A stretch of DNA of 64,000 bases from Ornithinimicrobium sp. F0845 (GCF_023015765.1 NZ_JALKAL010000008.1:98939-162938); one strand, 5' to 3'. Counted from the stretch's first letter, positions 34,580 to 43,857 are shown. Notes: a model not told the origin generated them from the letters alone. Made by a program: numbers and translations.

Positions 34580-35616
34580 GGCTGCACCCCTTGGTCGGTC
34601 AGCTCCGACGCCAGGCGCCACACGGCGTCCGGGCCGATCCCCTCGGGCAGGTGCGGCAGGGTCAGGACCGGCCGCCCGGCCCCGGCGACAGCCTCCTCGA
34701 GCGAGAGCTCCAGGTCGCGGCGCTGCACGGCCTCGGCCGCGGTCTGCACCAGGCCGTCGATCATGGCCGGCGTGGTGCGGATCGCCACCGACTCCAGCTG
34801 CTCGGCCAGCCGTGCCGGGTCCGGCTCCTGTGTCGCGATGACGTCGACGGTGGAGCGGACGGTGTCGTCCCGGGCCTGGTTGACGACGATGGCGCCGATC
34901 CGCAGGCCGTCGGCGCCGAGGTCGCGCACCGCGTCGAGGGTCTCCTGCACCGGCAGCTGCTCCAGCAGGGTGACGACGTGCACGACGGTGGTCCCGGAGT
35001 GCAGCAGGCCGTGGATCGCGTCGGCCTGGTTGCGGATCGGCCCGACCTTGGCCAGGTCGGCCAGCTGCCCGGTCACGTCCAGGAAGCGGCCCACGCGGCC
35101 GGTCGGGGGAGCGTCCAGCACGACCGCGTCGTAGGCCGGCGGGGCATCGCGGTCGCGTGTCCGCCGGGCAGAGGGTGACCGGCCGGAGGGTGACCGGCCG
35201 GAGGCCGTGCGGCGGACCGACTCATAGATCTTCCCGCCGATCAGCACGTCCCGGACGCCGGGCGCGATCGTGGTTGCGAACTCGATGGCCCCCATCTTCT
35301 GCAGCAGGTCACCGGCCATGCCGAGGCGATAGAACAGCCGGAGGTACTCCACCAGCGCCGCCCCGGCCTCGATCGACAGACCCCACACGGAGCCGCCGTC
35401 CAGTCCGGTGGCGACCTCCGTCTCCTCGGTGCCCAGCGGCGGGACGTCCAGCACCTGGCTGATGCCCTGTCGCTCCTCGGTCTCGACCAGCAGCACCCGG
35501 CGGCCCTCGCCGGCCAGCGCGGCGGCCAGCGCGGCCGCGACGGTGGTCTTGCCGGTGCCGCCCTTGCCGGTGACGATGTGCAGCCGGGGGGTCCCGTCGG
35601 TGCCGTGCCAGGTCAT
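34576..35616 (-). CDS. ArsA/Get3-like ATPase (first of a pair)
   Basis: ATG at 35616 overlaps the upstream hydrolase stop (ATGA). The 346-aa product has Walker A LHIVTGKGGTGKTTVAAALA, VETEERQGISQVLDVPPLG and VVLDAPPTGRVGRFLDVTGQ. It differs from relatives by a short basic insert before the DAPP motif, caused by a 15-base repeat ([10 protein letters not shown], plus-strand 35173-35206). It forms an operon with its paralogue and probably acts as a heterodimer with it. The cytosolic location follows from the lack of membrane segments. Confidence 0.87.
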   Translation of the reverse strand: MTWHGTDGTPRLHIVTGKGGTGKTTVAAALAAALAGEGRRVLLVETEERQGISQVLDVPPLGTEETEVATGLDGGSVWGLSIEAGAALVEYLRLFYRLGMAGDLLQKMGAIEFATTIAPGVRDVLIGGKIYESVRRTASGRSPSGRSPSARRTRDRDAPPAYDAVVLDAPPTGRVGRFLDVTGQLADLAKVGPIRNQADAIHGLLHSGTTVVHVVTLLEQLPVQETLDAVRDLGADGLRIGAIVVNQARDDTVRSTVDVIATQEPDPARLAEQLESVAIRTTPAMIDGLVQTAAEAVQRRDLELSLEEAVAGAGRPVLTLPHLPEGIGPDAVWRLASELTDQGVQP

Positions 35617-36374
35617 GGCCCCGCCGTCCCCGCGAGCTCGGCCACGCGCTGCAGGACCGTGGGCCAGGCCTCGGACGCCGGGTCGATCACGTCGAAGTGG
35701 TCGGCGTCCTCGAGCACGGTGAGCGTGTCCCGCCCCGCGGTGCCGCACCGCGCCATCCAGGACTCCGACACCGCGAGCGGCACCTGCTCGTCGGCACGAC
35801 CGTGCACGAGGTGCACCGGCACGGGGGCAGGACCGAGGTCCACCGGGTCGGCCCCCAGGAAATCCGCCTGCCGCCAGGCGCCGCCGCCCATCAGGGCGTC
35901 CGCCGCACCGTCGTCCAGGTCGAGCCGACCCACCATCCGCAGGTCGAGGCAACCGGCGAGGCTCACCGCCCCGAGCACCCCGGCCGCCTCCGGACGGTGC
36001 AGCAGCCATACGGCCAGGTGACCGCCCGCCGAGTGCCCGACGAGCACGGTGGGCGAGGGCAGCCCGGGGTCGTCGCGGATGGCCTCCAGCGCGGCCGCGA
36101 GATCCTCCCCCGGTCCGGGCCAGGTGCCCCCGGGCATCCCGGAGCGGCGGTACTCCGGCAGCCCCACGGCATACCCCTGCCCGGCCAGCGCCTCGGCGGT
36201 CGCCCGCAGGTGGCTCCGGTCCCACGCGGCCCGCCAGAAGCCGCCGTGCACCAGCACCACGGTGACCTCGGCCCCGGGAGCCAGCCACACGTCATACTCC
36301 TGGTGCGGCGCCGGCCCGAGGGAGACGGTGCGGTCGGGGTCGCGCGCCGGGCGGCTCAGGACGTCACGGGACAC
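35613..36374 (-). CDS. Alpha/beta hydrolase, esterase/lipase-like
   Basis: The 253-aa product is read from GTG at 36374 (VSRDVLSRPARDPDRT); longer frames exist without a ribosome site. The alpha/beta-hydrolase motifs are VVLVHGGFWRAAWDRSHLR (HGGF oxyanion), VLVGHSAGGHLAVWLLHR (GHSAGG nucleophile), RADEQVPLAVSESW (Asp) and DADHFDVIDP (His). HGGFW resembles kynurenine formamidase-like or hormone-sensitive-lipase-like enzymes. It overlaps the first ArsA-like gene by four bases, so it may serve the same process. The substrate is not determined. Confidence 0.82.
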   Translation of the reverse strand: MSRDVLSRPARDPDRTVSLGPAPHQEYDVWLAPGAEVTVVLVHGGFWRAAWDRSHLRATAEALAGQGYAVGLPEYRRSGMPGGTWPGPGEDLAAALEAIRDDPGLPSPTVLVGHSAGGHLAVWLLHRPEAAGVLGAVSLAGCLDLRMVGRLDLDDGAADALMGGGAWRQADFLGADPVDLGPAPVPVHLVHGRADEQVPLAVSESWMARCGTAGRDTLTVLEDADHFDVIDPASEAWPTVLQRVAELAGTAGP

Positions 36375-36438
36375 ACAGACAGTCTGCCCCGACCGGCCGC
36401 CCTGCGCAGACGCAACCCCACTTGGTAGCGTCCGCAAC

Positions 36439-37719
36439 ATGGCAACGTCGCCGCAGCACACGCGTGCACCTGAACACGTCATCATCGTCGGAGCCGGCAT
36501 GGTGGGTCTGTCCACCGCGTGGTTCCTGCAGCAACGGGGGGTCCGGGTCACCGTCCTGGAACGGTCCGGCGTCGCGGCCGGCGCCTCCTGGGGCAACGCG
36601 GGCTGGATCACCCCGGCGATGGCGATCCCGCTGGCCGAGCCGGCCGTCCTGCGCTACGGCGTGAAGGCGCTGCTCGACCCGTCCGCGCCGCTGCACGTGC
36701 CGGTCCGGGTCGACCCCGGGCTGTGGAGCTTCCTGCTGAGGTTCGCGGCCCGGTGCACCGGCCGGACGTGGCGCAAGACGATGGCGGCGCTCGTGCCGCT
36801 CAACGTGCAGGCGCTGGACGCCTACGACGAGCTGGAGACCGACCCCGGGCTGTCGGTGCGCCTGTCCGGTGGGCCGATCATCGCGGCCTTCCGGGAGGGT
36901 GACCACGCCGACGGCCTGCTGGCCGAGTTCGAGCACATCCACGAGGCCGGGCTGGAGCTCGACTTCAGCGAGGTGCCGGTCGGTCAGATCCGCGACCTCG
37001 CTCCGGTGGTGTCCTCCGAGGTCAGCCGGGCGATCCGGATCGACGGTCAGCGGTTCATGAACCCGGCGGAGTATGTCGCCGGGCTGGCCGACGCCGTCCG
37101 TGCCCGGGGCGGGGAGATCCGCGAGGGTGCCGACGTGCGCGGCCTGCGGCACGGCCCGGGCGGGATCGCCGTCGACCTGGTCGGAGCCGCCCCGGTGCTG
37201 GCGGACGCGGTGGTGCTGGCGACCGGTGCCTGGCTGCCGACCCTCGCCCGGCAGTATGGCGTGCGCACCAGTCTGCGGGCCGGCCGCGGCTACTCCTTCT
37301 CCGTGGCCCAGCCCGAGGACGAGCGCACGGTGCGACACCCGATCTACTTCCCGCACGAGCGGATCGTCTGCACGCCGCTGGGCGACACCGGGCGGATCCG
37401 GCTGGGCGGCACGATGGAGTTCCAGCCCACCGACGCGCCGCTGGCGGTGCCACGGATCGAGTCGATCGTGGCCAACGCCGAGCCGCTGATCGAGGGGCTG
37501 GACCTCAGCGACCGCCAGGACCAGTGGGTCGGCGCCCGCCCGGTGACCGTCGACGGACTGCCCCTGGTCGGGCCGACCAACGCGCCCGGCGTCTGGGTGC
37601 ACGGCGGACACGGCATGTGGGGCATGTGCCAGGGCCCCGCGACCGCCCGGCTCCTGGCCGAGCAGATGACCACCGGCACGACCCCCGCGGCCCTGCGTCC
37701 CCTGGCCCCCACCCGCTGA
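36439..37719 (+). CDS. FAD-dependent oxidoreductase, D-amino-acid dehydrogenase (DadA)-like
   Basis: ATG at 36439 follows TAGCGT by seven bases, which suggests a leaderless start. The 426-aa protein has a dinucleotide-binding motif (VIIVGAGMVGLSTAWFLQQR), FAD contacts (GVAAGASWGNAGWITPAMAI) and a C-terminal FAD loop (GHGMWGMCQGPATARLLAE). It fits the DadA/glycine-oxidase DAO family and would oxidise D-amino acids, or glycine or proline derivatives. The substrate is inferred only by family. It is divergent from the hydrolase gene, 64 bases apart. Confidence 0.82.
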   Translation: MATSPQHTRAPEHVIIVGAGMVGLSTAWFLQQRGVRVTVLERSGVAAGASWGNAGWITPAMAIPLAEPAVLRYGVKALLDPSAPLHVPVRVDPGLWSFLLRFAARCTGRTWRKTMAALVPLNVQALDAYDELETDPGLSVRLSGGPIIAAFREGDHADGLLAEFEHIHEAGLELDFSEVPVGQIRDLAPVVSSEVSRAIRIDGQRFMNPAEYVAGLADAVRARGGEIREGADVRGLRHGPGGIAVDLVGAAPVLADAVVLATGAWLPTLARQYGVRTSLRAGRGYSFSVAQPEDERTVRHPIYFPHERIVCTPLGDTGRIRLGGTMEFQPTDAPLAVPRIESIVANAEPLIEGLDLSDRQDQWVGARPVTVDGLPLVGPTNAPGVWVHGGHGMWGMCQGPATARLLAEQMTTGTTPAALRPLAPTR

Positions 37720-37771
37720 CCCACCCCGCCCGCCCGTGCGTGGGTCCGGGCCGCCTCGGTACAGTCAGGCC

Positions 37772-37927
37772 ATGGCCAACTGGGAATACGCAACCGTGCC
37801 GCTCATCGTGCACGCCACCAAGCAGATCCTCGACCAGTGGGGGGAGGACGGCTGGGAGCTGGTGCAGGTCCTCCAGGGACCTGACGGCGGCAACCTGGTC
37901 GCCTATCTGAAGCGGGAGAAGGCATGA
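37772..37927 (+). CDS. DUF4177 family small protein
   Basis: A 51-aa product (MANWEYATVPLIVHATKQIL, then GEDGWELVQVLQGPDGGNLV). TACAGT ends six bases before the ATG, suggesting a leaderless mRNA. This tiny protein is conserved upstream of RidA in Actinobacteria (Rv3678A-like). The WEY…GWELV pattern is the DUF4177 signature. It overlaps the RidA start by 4 bases (ATGA). The function is unknown. Confidence 0.85.
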   Translation: MANWEYATVPLIVHATKQILDQWGEDGWELVQVLQGPDGGNLVAYLKREKA

Positions 37928-38397
37928 GCGCCGTGGAGGCCCGCCTCGCGAAGCTGGGCCACACGGTGCCCGAGGTCGTGCCACCGGTCGCGGCCTACGT
38001 GCCCGCCGTTCAGCAGGGCGAGCTCGTCTTCAGCTCCGGCCAGCTGCCGATGGTCGACGGCAACCTCGTGGCCAGCGGCAAGGTGGGCGAGGGCGAGGGG
38101 CTGGTCGACCCCGAGGAGGCCAAGCGCCTCGCCGGGATCTGCGCCCTCAACGCCATCGCCGCGGTGAAGTCGGTCGTGGGCGACCTGGACAAGGTCACCC
38201 GGGTCGTCAAGGTCGTCGGGTTCGTCGCCAGCGACCCGGGCTTCACCGGTCAGCCGGGCGTCATCAACGGCGCGAGCGAGCTGCTCGGCAAGGCCTTCGG
38301 CGAGGCGGGCGTCCACGCCCGCTCGGCCGTGGGCGTCGCGGTGCTGCCGCTGGACACGCCCGTCGAGGTGGAGATCACCGTCGCCGTCGAGGTCTGA
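37924..38397 (+). CDS. RidA family protein (enamine/imine deaminase-like)
   Basis: The 157-aa protein shows the RidA/YjgF fold: ELVFSSGQLPMVDGNLVASG, LAGICALNAIAAVKSVVGDL, and a C-terminal strand ARSAVGVAVLPLDTPVEVEI. The usual catalytic Arg before the last strand is present (HARSAVGV). It would hydrolyse reactive 2-aminoacrylate-like enamines or bind small metabolites. The gene overlaps DUF4177 and is closely followed by a NUDIX gene. It acts in the cytosol as a likely trimer. Confidence 0.9.
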   Translation: MSAVEARLAKLGHTVPEVVPPVAAYVPAVQQGELVFSSGQLPMVDGNLVASGKVGEGEGLVDPEEAKRLAGICALNAIAAVKSVVGDLDKVTRVVKVVGFVASDPGFTGQPGVINGASELLGKAFGEAGVHARSAVGVAVLPLDTPVEVEITVAVEV

Positions 38398-38400
38398 TCG

Positions 38401-39351
38401 GTGGCCCACCGCGACTTCCCGATGCCCGAGCGGCTGCGGTACCACGCCCGCGCCTGGCTCGACCGGGACGGCGCGGCGGACGACCCGGCACCGGCCAAGC
38501 CGTCGGCGACGGTGATGCTGCTGAGGCCCGGCCGGTCCGGCTGTGAGGTCTTCGTGCTGCGGCGCGCCGCGACGATGGCCTTCGCCGCCGACATGCTGGC
38601 CTTCCCCGGCGGAGGTGTCGACCCGCGCGACGCCGACCCGAGCGTGCCCTGGGCGGGGCCCTCACCGGAGGAGTGGGCCGCCCTGCTGCGCGCTCCCGTG
38701 GACCGTGCGCGTGAGCTGGTGATCGCGGCTGTCCGCGAGGTCTTCGAGGAGTGCGGCGTGCTCCTGGCGGGGCCCGATGCCGGCACCGTCGTCGCCGACC
38801 TCACCGACCCGGTCTGGGACGACGAGCGCGATGCCCTGCTGGCGCGGGACCAGTCCTTCGCCGAGCTGCTGGTCCGCCGCGACCTGGTCCTGCGCACCGA
38901 CCTGCTGGGTCTGCGGGCGCACTGGATCACCCCGGAGTGCGAGCCGAAGCGCTATGACACCCGGTTCTTCGTGGCGCTCCTCCCGGAGGGCCAGATCGCC
39001 GACGACCGCAGCTCCGAGGCGGCGGAGGTGTTGTGGGCCGACCCGCAGGACCTGCTCGACGAGCAGGAGGCCGGCCGGCACCTGATCCTTCCGCCGACCC
39101 GCGTGATGCTCGAGCAGCTCGCCCGGGCGGGGAGCCTGGAGGAGGCGGTGGGCGCGCGCACACAGGTGTGGCCCGTCATGCCGAGGCCCGTGGAGCACGA
39201 CGGGCGGTTGTGGATGCGTGCGCCGATCGACGAGCGGGGGGACGGCGCGCCCGCAGACGCCGCACCGGCAGACCTCGCACCCGCAGACCTCGCACGGGCC
39301 GCCCAAGTCGCCGAAGACCCGGTCCGGGACCCAGCGGCGCGTCCCGACTGA
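38401..39351 (+). CDS. NUDIX hydrolase
   Basis: GTG at 38401, three bases after the RidA stop, gives a 316-aa protein. The NUDIX box is long and split by an insert: FPGGGVDPRDADPS, ~45 residues later AAVREVFEECGVLL (REVFEECG). Large NUDIX proteins with this architecture (RNase III-NUDT19-like) hydrolyse CoA or nucleotide derivatives. The C-terminus has ADLAPADLARA repeats. It lies within a run of conserved genes and the substrate is undetermined. Confidence 0.83.
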   Translation: MAHRDFPMPERLRYHARAWLDRDGAADDPAPAKPSATVMLLRPGRSGCEVFVLRRAATMAFAADMLAFPGGGVDPRDADPSVPWAGPSPEEWAALLRAPVDRARELVIAAVREVFEECGVLLAGPDAGTVVADLTDPVWDDERDALLARDQSFAELLVRRDLVLRTDLLGLRAHWITPECEPKRYDTRFFVALLPEGQIADDRSSEAAEVLWADPQDLLDEQEAGRHLILPPTRVMLEQLARAGSLEEAVGARTQVWPVMPRPVEHDGRLWMRAPIDERGDGAPADAAPADLAPADLARAAQVAEDPVRDPAARPD

Positions 39352-39383
39352 CGCAGCGAACGGCATACTGAAGGGAAGTCGAG

Positions 39384-40178
39384 ATGGAGCCCTGGACCGG
39401 AGGTCCGCTGAACGAGCGGGTGACGTGCCGGCTGTGCCCGAACCCCGGGCCGATGACGCTGGACGGCACGAACACCTGGGTGCTGTCCGCCCCTGGCTCT
39501 GACGAGGCGGTGGTGATCGACCCCGGCCCCCTGGACGAGGAGCACCTGCAGCGGGTGCTGGCCGACGTCGCGGATCGTGGGGCGCGGGTCGCGCTGATCC
39601 TCGTCACCCACGGGCACTTCGACCACGCGGAGTCCCTGGGGCGGTTCGCCGAGCTGACCGGGGCGCCGGTGCGCGGCAACTGTCCCGGCGCCGAGCCGGT
39701 CACCGACGGTGAGGTGCTCGAGGTCGACGGCACCCGGCTGGTGGCGGTGCTGACCCCGGGCCACACGATGGACTCGGTGTGCTTCCGGCTGGAGCCCGAC
39801 GGCGTCCTCTTCACCGGCGACACCATCCTCGGGCGCGGCACGACGGTGGTGGCCCACCCGGACGGACAGCTCGAGGCCTACCTGACCTCCTTGACCACCA
39901 TCGAAAGCCTGGTCGAGCACGGCGCGGTCACCACCCTGGCCCCGGGCCACGGGCCCGTGCTCGCCGACGCCGCGGCCACGGTGCAGGAGTATGTCGTGCA
40001 TCGCCAGGAGCGGCTGGCGCAGGTCCGCGAGGCCTCACGCGGGCTCGAGGACCTCGGCCGGTCGGAGCTGGCGGACCGGGTGGTGGCCAGCGTCTATGCG
40101 GAGGTGCCGCAGAACGTGTGGCCCGCCGCGCGGCAGAGCGTGCTGGCGCAGCTGGACTACCTGGAGCTGGGCCGCTAA
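39384..40178 (+). CDS. MBL-fold metallo-hydrolase
   Basis: ATG at 39384 has GGGAAG upstream. The 264-aa product shows the metallo-beta-lactamase motifs LVTHGHFDHAESLGRF (HxHxDH), LTPGHTMDSVCF (His), VLFTGDTILGRGT (Asp) and TLAPGHGP (His), all intact. It resembles LACTB2-like ribonuclease/hydrolases (Rv3677c). The N-terminal part has TLDGTNTWVLSAPG, a typical element. It likely hydrolyses an ester or nucleic acid in the cytosol. It is convergent with crp. Confidence 0.87.
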   Translation: MEPWTGGPLNERVTCRLCPNPGPMTLDGTNTWVLSAPGSDEAVVIDPGPLDEEHLQRVLADVADRGARVALILVTHGHFDHAESLGRFAELTGAPVRGNCPGAEPVTDGEVLEVDGTRLVAVLTPGHTMDSVCFRLEPDGVLFTGDTILGRGTTVVAHPDGQLEAYLTSLTTIESLVEHGAVTTLAPGHGPVLADAAATVQEYVVHRQERLAQVREASRGLEDLGRSELADRVVASVYAEVPQNVWPAARQSVLAQLDYLELGR

Positions 40179-40203
40179 CTGTCTGCAGCTGGGCCGCTGG
40201 GCG

Positions 40204-40890
40204 TCAGCGCGACCGGCGGCGCAGCCGCTCGAGGTCGATCAGCGTGACGGACTTGGCGCCGAGCACGAGCCAGCCGCGGGTCGCGAAGTCGGCGAGGGCC
40301 TTGTTGACGGTCTCCCGGGAGGCGCCGACGAGCTGGGCGAGCTCCTCCTGGGTCAGGTCGTGCGCCACCTTGACCCCCGCGTCGGTGCGCTTCCCGAACC
40401 GCACGGACAGGTCGAGCAGAGCCTTGGCCACCCGGCCGGGCACGTCCGTGAAGACCAGGTCGGACATGTCCTCGTTGGTGCGGCGCAGACGCCGGGCCAG
40501 GCCGGCCAGCATCATCATCGCGACCTCGGGGTGGAGGCCGAGGAAGTGCCTCAGGTCCGCGTTGCCGAGCGAGATCAGCTCGGCCTCGGCCACGGCCCGG
40601 GCGCTGGTGAGCCGCGGGCCGGGGTCGAAGAGGCTGAGCTCCCCGAACATCTCGCCGGGCCCCAGCACCGACAGCAGGCTCTCCCGGCCGTCCCCGCTCG
40701 TGCGGGCGAGCTTCATCTTGCCGGTGACGATCACGTAAAGAGAGTCGCCGGGGTCCCCCTCCTCGAAGACGGCCTCGCCGCGCGCCAGGCGGATCGGCGT
40801 CATCGAGTCGGCGAGCCGCATCGCGGTCTCGTCGTCCAGGGCCGCAAACAGCGGGGTCTTCTTCACGACTTGACGGTCCACGGTGGTCAT
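40204..40890 (-). CDS. crp: Crp/Fnr-family cAMP receptor-type regulator
   Basis: A 228-aa product with a cyclic-nucleotide-binding jelly roll (VFEEGDPGDSLYVIVTGKMK, GPGEMFGELSLFDPGPRLTS), C-helix and a winged HTH (LTQEELAQLVGASRETVNKA, LADFATRGWLVL). The G-E-(L/F)-S-L-F and R-(L)-T-S residues that contact cAMP are present. It is the orthologue of mycobacterial Crp (Rv3676) or GlxR by context. It regulates carbon and respiratory genes. The gene is divergent from nth, 59 bases apart. There is no obvious own binding site. Confidence 0.9.
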   Translation of the reverse strand: MTTVDRQVVKKTPLFAALDDETAMRLADSMTPIRLARGEAVFEEGDPGDSLYVIVTGKMKLARTSGDGRESLLSVLGPGEMFGELSLFDPGPRLTSARAVAEAELISLGNADLRHFLGLHPEVAMMMLAGLARRLRRTNEDMSDLVFTDVPGRVAKALLDLSVRFGKRTDAGVKVAHDLTQEELAQLVGASRETVNKALADFATRGWLVLGAKSVTLIDLERLRRRSR

Positions 40891-40949
40891 CCTGCCATTA
40901 ACCCGCCTCGTCGTGTCGAGTGACCGACCCGATGTCTATGGTGGGACGC

Positions 40950-41672
40950 GTGATCGACCCCGCCCCCACTCCCACCGGTGAGACCCCGCTGGCGCTCACC
41001 AGGCGGGCCCGCCGGATGTATCGCCTTCTCGCCGAGCGCTATCCCGACGCCCATTGCGAGCTCGACTTCCGCACGCCGTTCGAGCTGCTGGTCGCCACGA
41101 TCCTGTCGGCGCAGACCACGGACGTGCGGGTCAACAGCGTCACCCCACAGCTCTTTCGCCGCTACCCGGACGCGCACGCGCTGGCGGGTGCCGACCGCAC
41201 CGACGTGGAGACGATCATCGCCTCCACCGGCTTCTTCCGGGCCAAGACCGAGTCGCTGCTGCGGTTGGGTGCCACCCTCGTCGAGGAATATGACGGGCAG
41301 GTCCCGTCCCGCATGGCCGACCTGGTGAAGCTGCCCGGTGTCGGCCGCAAGACGGCCAACGTGGTCCTGGGCAACGCGTTCGGCGTGCCGGGGATCACGG
41401 TGGACACGCACTTCGGCCGGCTGGTCCGCCGGTTCGGCTGGACCTCGCTGGAGGATCCCGTCAAGGTCGAGCACGAGGTCGGGGAGCTCATCCCGCGCAA
41501 GGAGTGGACGCAGCTCTCCCACGTCCTGATCTTCCACGGCCGGCGCACGTGCCACGCCAAGAAGCCCGCGTGCGGGGCCTGCCCGGTGGCCAGGCTGTGC
41601 CCGGCGTACGGCACCGGCGAGACCGACCCGGACAAGGCAGCCGCCCTCGTGAAGGACGGGCCGCCGCGGTGA
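40950..41672 (+). CDS. nth: Endonuclease III (DNA glycosylase/AP lyase)
   Basis: GTG at 40950 follows TATGGT by seven bases (leaderless); a GTG at 40920 is upstream but needs a promoter further away. The 240-aa product has the HhH motif [20 protein letters not shown] with the catalytic Lys, then [14 protein letters not shown] with the catalytic Asp, and the [4Fe-4S] cluster with spacing [17 protein letters not shown] (C-x6-C-x2-C-x5-C). It removes oxidised pyrimidines and nicks AP sites. It overlaps the NUDIX gene by 4 bases, probably a repair operon. Confidence 0.92.
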   Translation: MIDPAPTPTGETPLALTRRARRMYRLLAERYPDAHCELDFRTPFELLVATILSAQTTDVRVNSVTPQLFRRYPDAHALAGADRTDVETIIASTGFFRAKTESLLRLGATLVEEYDGQVPSRMADLVKLPGVGRKTANVVLGNAFGVPGITVDTHFGRLVRRFGWTSLEDPVKVEHEVGELIPRKEWTQLSHVLIFHGRRTCHAKKPACGACPVARLCPAYGTGETDPDKAAALVKDGPPR

Positions 41673-42379
41673 CCGTGCCGGGGTGGCTCACGGATCTTGC
41701 GCAGCGGGCCGGTGATGCCGTCGAGGGTGCGCCGTGGCGGCGTGACCTGCCGCCGACGGGTGGGCCGGGTCAGCGGCAGTCGGCGGTGCTGATGCTCTTT
41801 GCCCCGGGCGCCGGTGGGGATCCTGGCTCGGCGAGCCAGACTCCGGTGCCGGCCCCCGTGAGCCCGGTGCCGGCCCCGGTGAGCCACCCGCCGCAGGAGG
41901 TCACCATCCTGCTCACCGAGCGGGCGCACACGATGCGCTCCCACCCCGGGCAGGTGTCCTTCCCGGGCGGGCGGGCCGAGCCCACCGACCGTGACCTGGT
42001 GGACACCGCCCTGCGGGAGACCAACGAGGAGGTTGGTGTCGAGCCCGCGAGTGTCGAGGTGGCCGGGGTGCTCCCGCCGCTCAACCTGGTGGTGAGTTCG
42101 CACGACGTGTCGCCGGTGCTGGGCTGGTGGCCGGCGCCGGGTCGGGTGTGGGTCCGGGAGCCCCGTGAGGTCGCCCGGGTCCTCCAGGTGCCGGTCACCG
42201 ACCTGATCGATCCCGCCAATCGGTTCCGGGTCGGACACCCGGGCGGTTGGGTGGGCCCGGCGTTCCAGGCGGACGACCTGGTCGTCTGGGGGTTCACCGC
42301 CCTGCTGCTCGACGGCATCCTGCGGCTGGCCGGCTGGGAGGTCCCGTGGGACGAGTCGGACGTGCGCCCGGTCCCCTGA
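41669..42379 (+). CDS. NUDIX hydrolase, CoA pyrophosphatase-like
   Basis: GTG at 41669 overlaps the nth stop (GTGA). The 236-aa product has a complete NUDIX box ([20 protein letters not shown] followed by EEVGV) and the CoA-pyrophosphatase-like upstream segment [13 protein letters not shown] Pro/Val-rich insert lies at ~60-80 ([18 protein letters not shown]). It resembles NudL/Rv3672c. It likely cleaves CoA or its derivatives. It is cotranscribed with nth. Confidence 0.88.
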   Translation: MTVPGWLTDLAQRAGDAVEGAPWRRDLPPTGGPGQRQSAVLMLFAPGAGGDPGSASQTPVPAPVSPVPAPVSHPPQEVTILLTERAHTMRSHPGQVSFPGGRAEPTDRDLVDTALRETNEEVGVEPASVEVAGVLPPLNLVVSSHDVSPVLGWWPAPGRVWVREPREVARVLQVPVTDLIDPANRFRVGHPGGWVGPAFQADDLVVWGFTALLLDGILRLAGWEVPWDESDVRPVP

Positions 42380-42408
42380 GGGCTCTCATTCCCCTGAGGA
42401 CCCTCATT
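42373..42408. repeat. 18-bp tandem duplication after the NUDIX gene
   Basis: CCCCTGAGGGCTCTCATT (42373-42390) is followed by CCCCTGAGGACCCTCATT (42391-42408), 16 of 18 bases alike. The first copy spans the stop codon. The repeat sits in the 49-base gap between convergent genes; it has no clear function and may be a slippage product. Confidence 0.5.
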
Positions 42409-42428
42409 GCGCCGCGACCTGGGTGCTG

Positions 42429-42854
42429 CTAGGCCGAGGCCTCGGAGTTGGTCGGCTTGACCGACGCCTTGAGCGTGTTGACGGTCTGCTGGGCGTTGGC
42501 GATGGCCTTTTCCGGCTTGGGCTTGACCTTCTTGAACTCCTTGATCCCGAACAGGACCAGCCCGCCCACGACCAGCAGGATCACGCCGGCCACGATGAGC
42601 AGCCCCGCCCACAACGGAAGGCCCGCTGCCTCGATGCCCCACGCGGCGGCGAAGAACAGCAGGCCCAGGGCGTAGAGGGCGAGCACCCCGGCGATGGCCA
42701 TGGCGACCCCGCCCTTGCCCGCGCGGTTGACGCTCTCGGTGACCTCACTCTTGGCGAGTTCGATCTCACCCCTCACCAGGGTGGACAGATCGTTGCTCGC
42801 GTCGGACACGAGCTGTCCGATGGTGCGCTCGGGAATCTGGTTGCCGGTCGTCAT
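42429..42854 (-). CDS. Phage-holin-family (DUF1469) membrane protein
   Basis: ATG at 42854 gives a 141-aa protein. An amphipathic N-terminus (ERTIGQLVSDASNDLSTLVR, GEIELAKSEV) precedes two helices (AMAIAGVLALYALGLLFFAA, LWAGLLIVAGVILLVVGGLV) and a basic tail (KEFKKVKPKPEKAI). This is the 'phage holin family/Actinobacterial Holin-X' superfamily, which is chromosomal and not phage-borne. A role in envelope stress or membrane organisation is suggested in related families. It is convergent with the NUDIX gene. Confidence 0.82.
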   Translation of the reverse strand: MTTGNQIPERTIGQLVSDASNDLSTLVRGEIELAKSEVTESVNRAGKGGVAMAIAGVLALYALGLLFFAAAWGIEAAGLPLWAGLLIVAGVILLVVGGLVLFGIKEFKKVKPKPEKAIANAQQTVNTLKASVKPTNSEASA

Positions 42855-42954
42855 GCGCAAACCCTAACGCCTGAGCGGCGGGCGCACAGGTCGATCCGCT
42901 GGCCACCCCGCCGGACCGGGTGGCGGGTCCACCCGGTCGCTGCCCAACTCCTCG

Positions 42955-43857
42955 TCACTGGAGCTCGCGCCGGAGGAACGCGAGCGTGAGCTCCCAGGCC
43001 CGGGCCCGGCCGGTCGTGTTGGCCTCCGCCGTGCCGCCCATCTCGAAGGTGGTCCCCGGGCCGGGTGCGAGGGTACTGGCGAAGGGATCCCCCGGTGGCC
43101 CGGCGATGGGGTGCCCGACGCCCGGCAGCACGATGTGCTCGATGTCGGTGGCCCGTCCGGCCGCAGCCATCCGGTCGACGGCCACCTGCGTGTAGGCCGC
43201 GCTCGGCCAGCTCTGGTCGTCCTCGCCGCAGACGGACAGGATCCGCCCGCTGACCCGCTCGACCGGGATGCTGACCAGCTCCAGCTGGGCGGGATCGGTC
43301 GGGACCGGCGGGAAGCCGAGGGCGAGGGGGACCGGCTGACCGGCGTCGACGAGGGTCTGGATGCGGTCGATGTTGGCATAGGGGAGATAGGGCAGTGGCT
43401 CGCCGCCGACCGTCCAGGACGGCACGTCGCGGCTCAGGATCTCGGGCAGCACCCCGGCTGTGAAGTCGATGCCCTGGGTGAGCAGCCCGCTGCCCGCGAT
43501 GCTCACGGCGGCCCGGATGCGTGGCTCCCGCGAGGCCACCAGCAGGGTCGCCTCCCCGCCGCGCGATCCTCCGACCATGCCCAGACCGCCGCCCGCGCTC
43601 ACCGACTCCAGGTGGTCGAGGGCGGCGGCGAAGAGCTCGAGCGGGATGTCGACCAGGACCGGCGTCACCCCCTCGTCCGCGAAGTAGGACAGCGAGAGCA
43701 CCGTGAAGCCCTCAGCCGCGAGCAGCGCGGCGTCCCGGTCGTGCCGGCCACCCTCGGAGCCGCCGACGAGCAGCACCCCGGGCGCCGGGCCCCGAGCGGG
43801 CGAACAGACCAGGCCGGTGAGGCCCTGGTCGGTGACGCGGGTCCGGGTGATCTCCAT
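42955..43857 (-). CDS. Acyl-CoA thioester hydrolase/BAAT C-terminal-like alpha/beta hydrolase
   Basis: The 300-aa product matches the BAAT C-terminal/dienelactone-hydrolase-like fold: GVLLVGGSEGGRHDRDAALL, then LGMVGGSRGGEATLLVASRE (GGSRGGE nucleophile elbow), CGEDDQSWPS (Asp) and VGHPIAGPP (His). It lacks the N-terminal Ig-like acyltransferase domain of full-length BAAT proteins. The likely activity is hydrolysis of an acyl-CoA or ester, but the substrate is unknown. An inverted repeat and a palindrome lie upstream. The ATG at 43857 has no clear ribosome site. Confidence 0.8.
   Translation of the reverse strand: MEITRTRVTDQGLTGLVCSPARGPAPGVLLVGGSEGGRHDRDAALLAAEGFTVLSLSYFADEGVTPVLVDIPLELFAAALDHLESVSAGGGLGMVGGSRGGEATLLVASREPRIRAAVSIAGSGLLTQGIDFTAGVLPEILSRDVPSWTVGGEPLPYLPYANIDRIQTLVDAGQPVPLALGFPPVPTDPAQLELVSIPVERVSGRILSVCGEDDQSWPSAAYTQVAVDRMAAAGRATDIEHIVLPGVGHPIAGPPGDPFASTLAPGPGTTFEMGGTAEANTTGRARAWELTLAFLRRELQ

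Noticed and set aside
35173..35206. 15-bp repeat in the first ArsA-like gene as a functional insert
   Set aside because: It encodes only GRSPS twice in a surface loop and looks like slippage.
42429..42854. Holin-family gene as a sign of a prophage
   Set aside because: This superfamily is chromosomal in most actinobacteria, and no phage gene is nearby.
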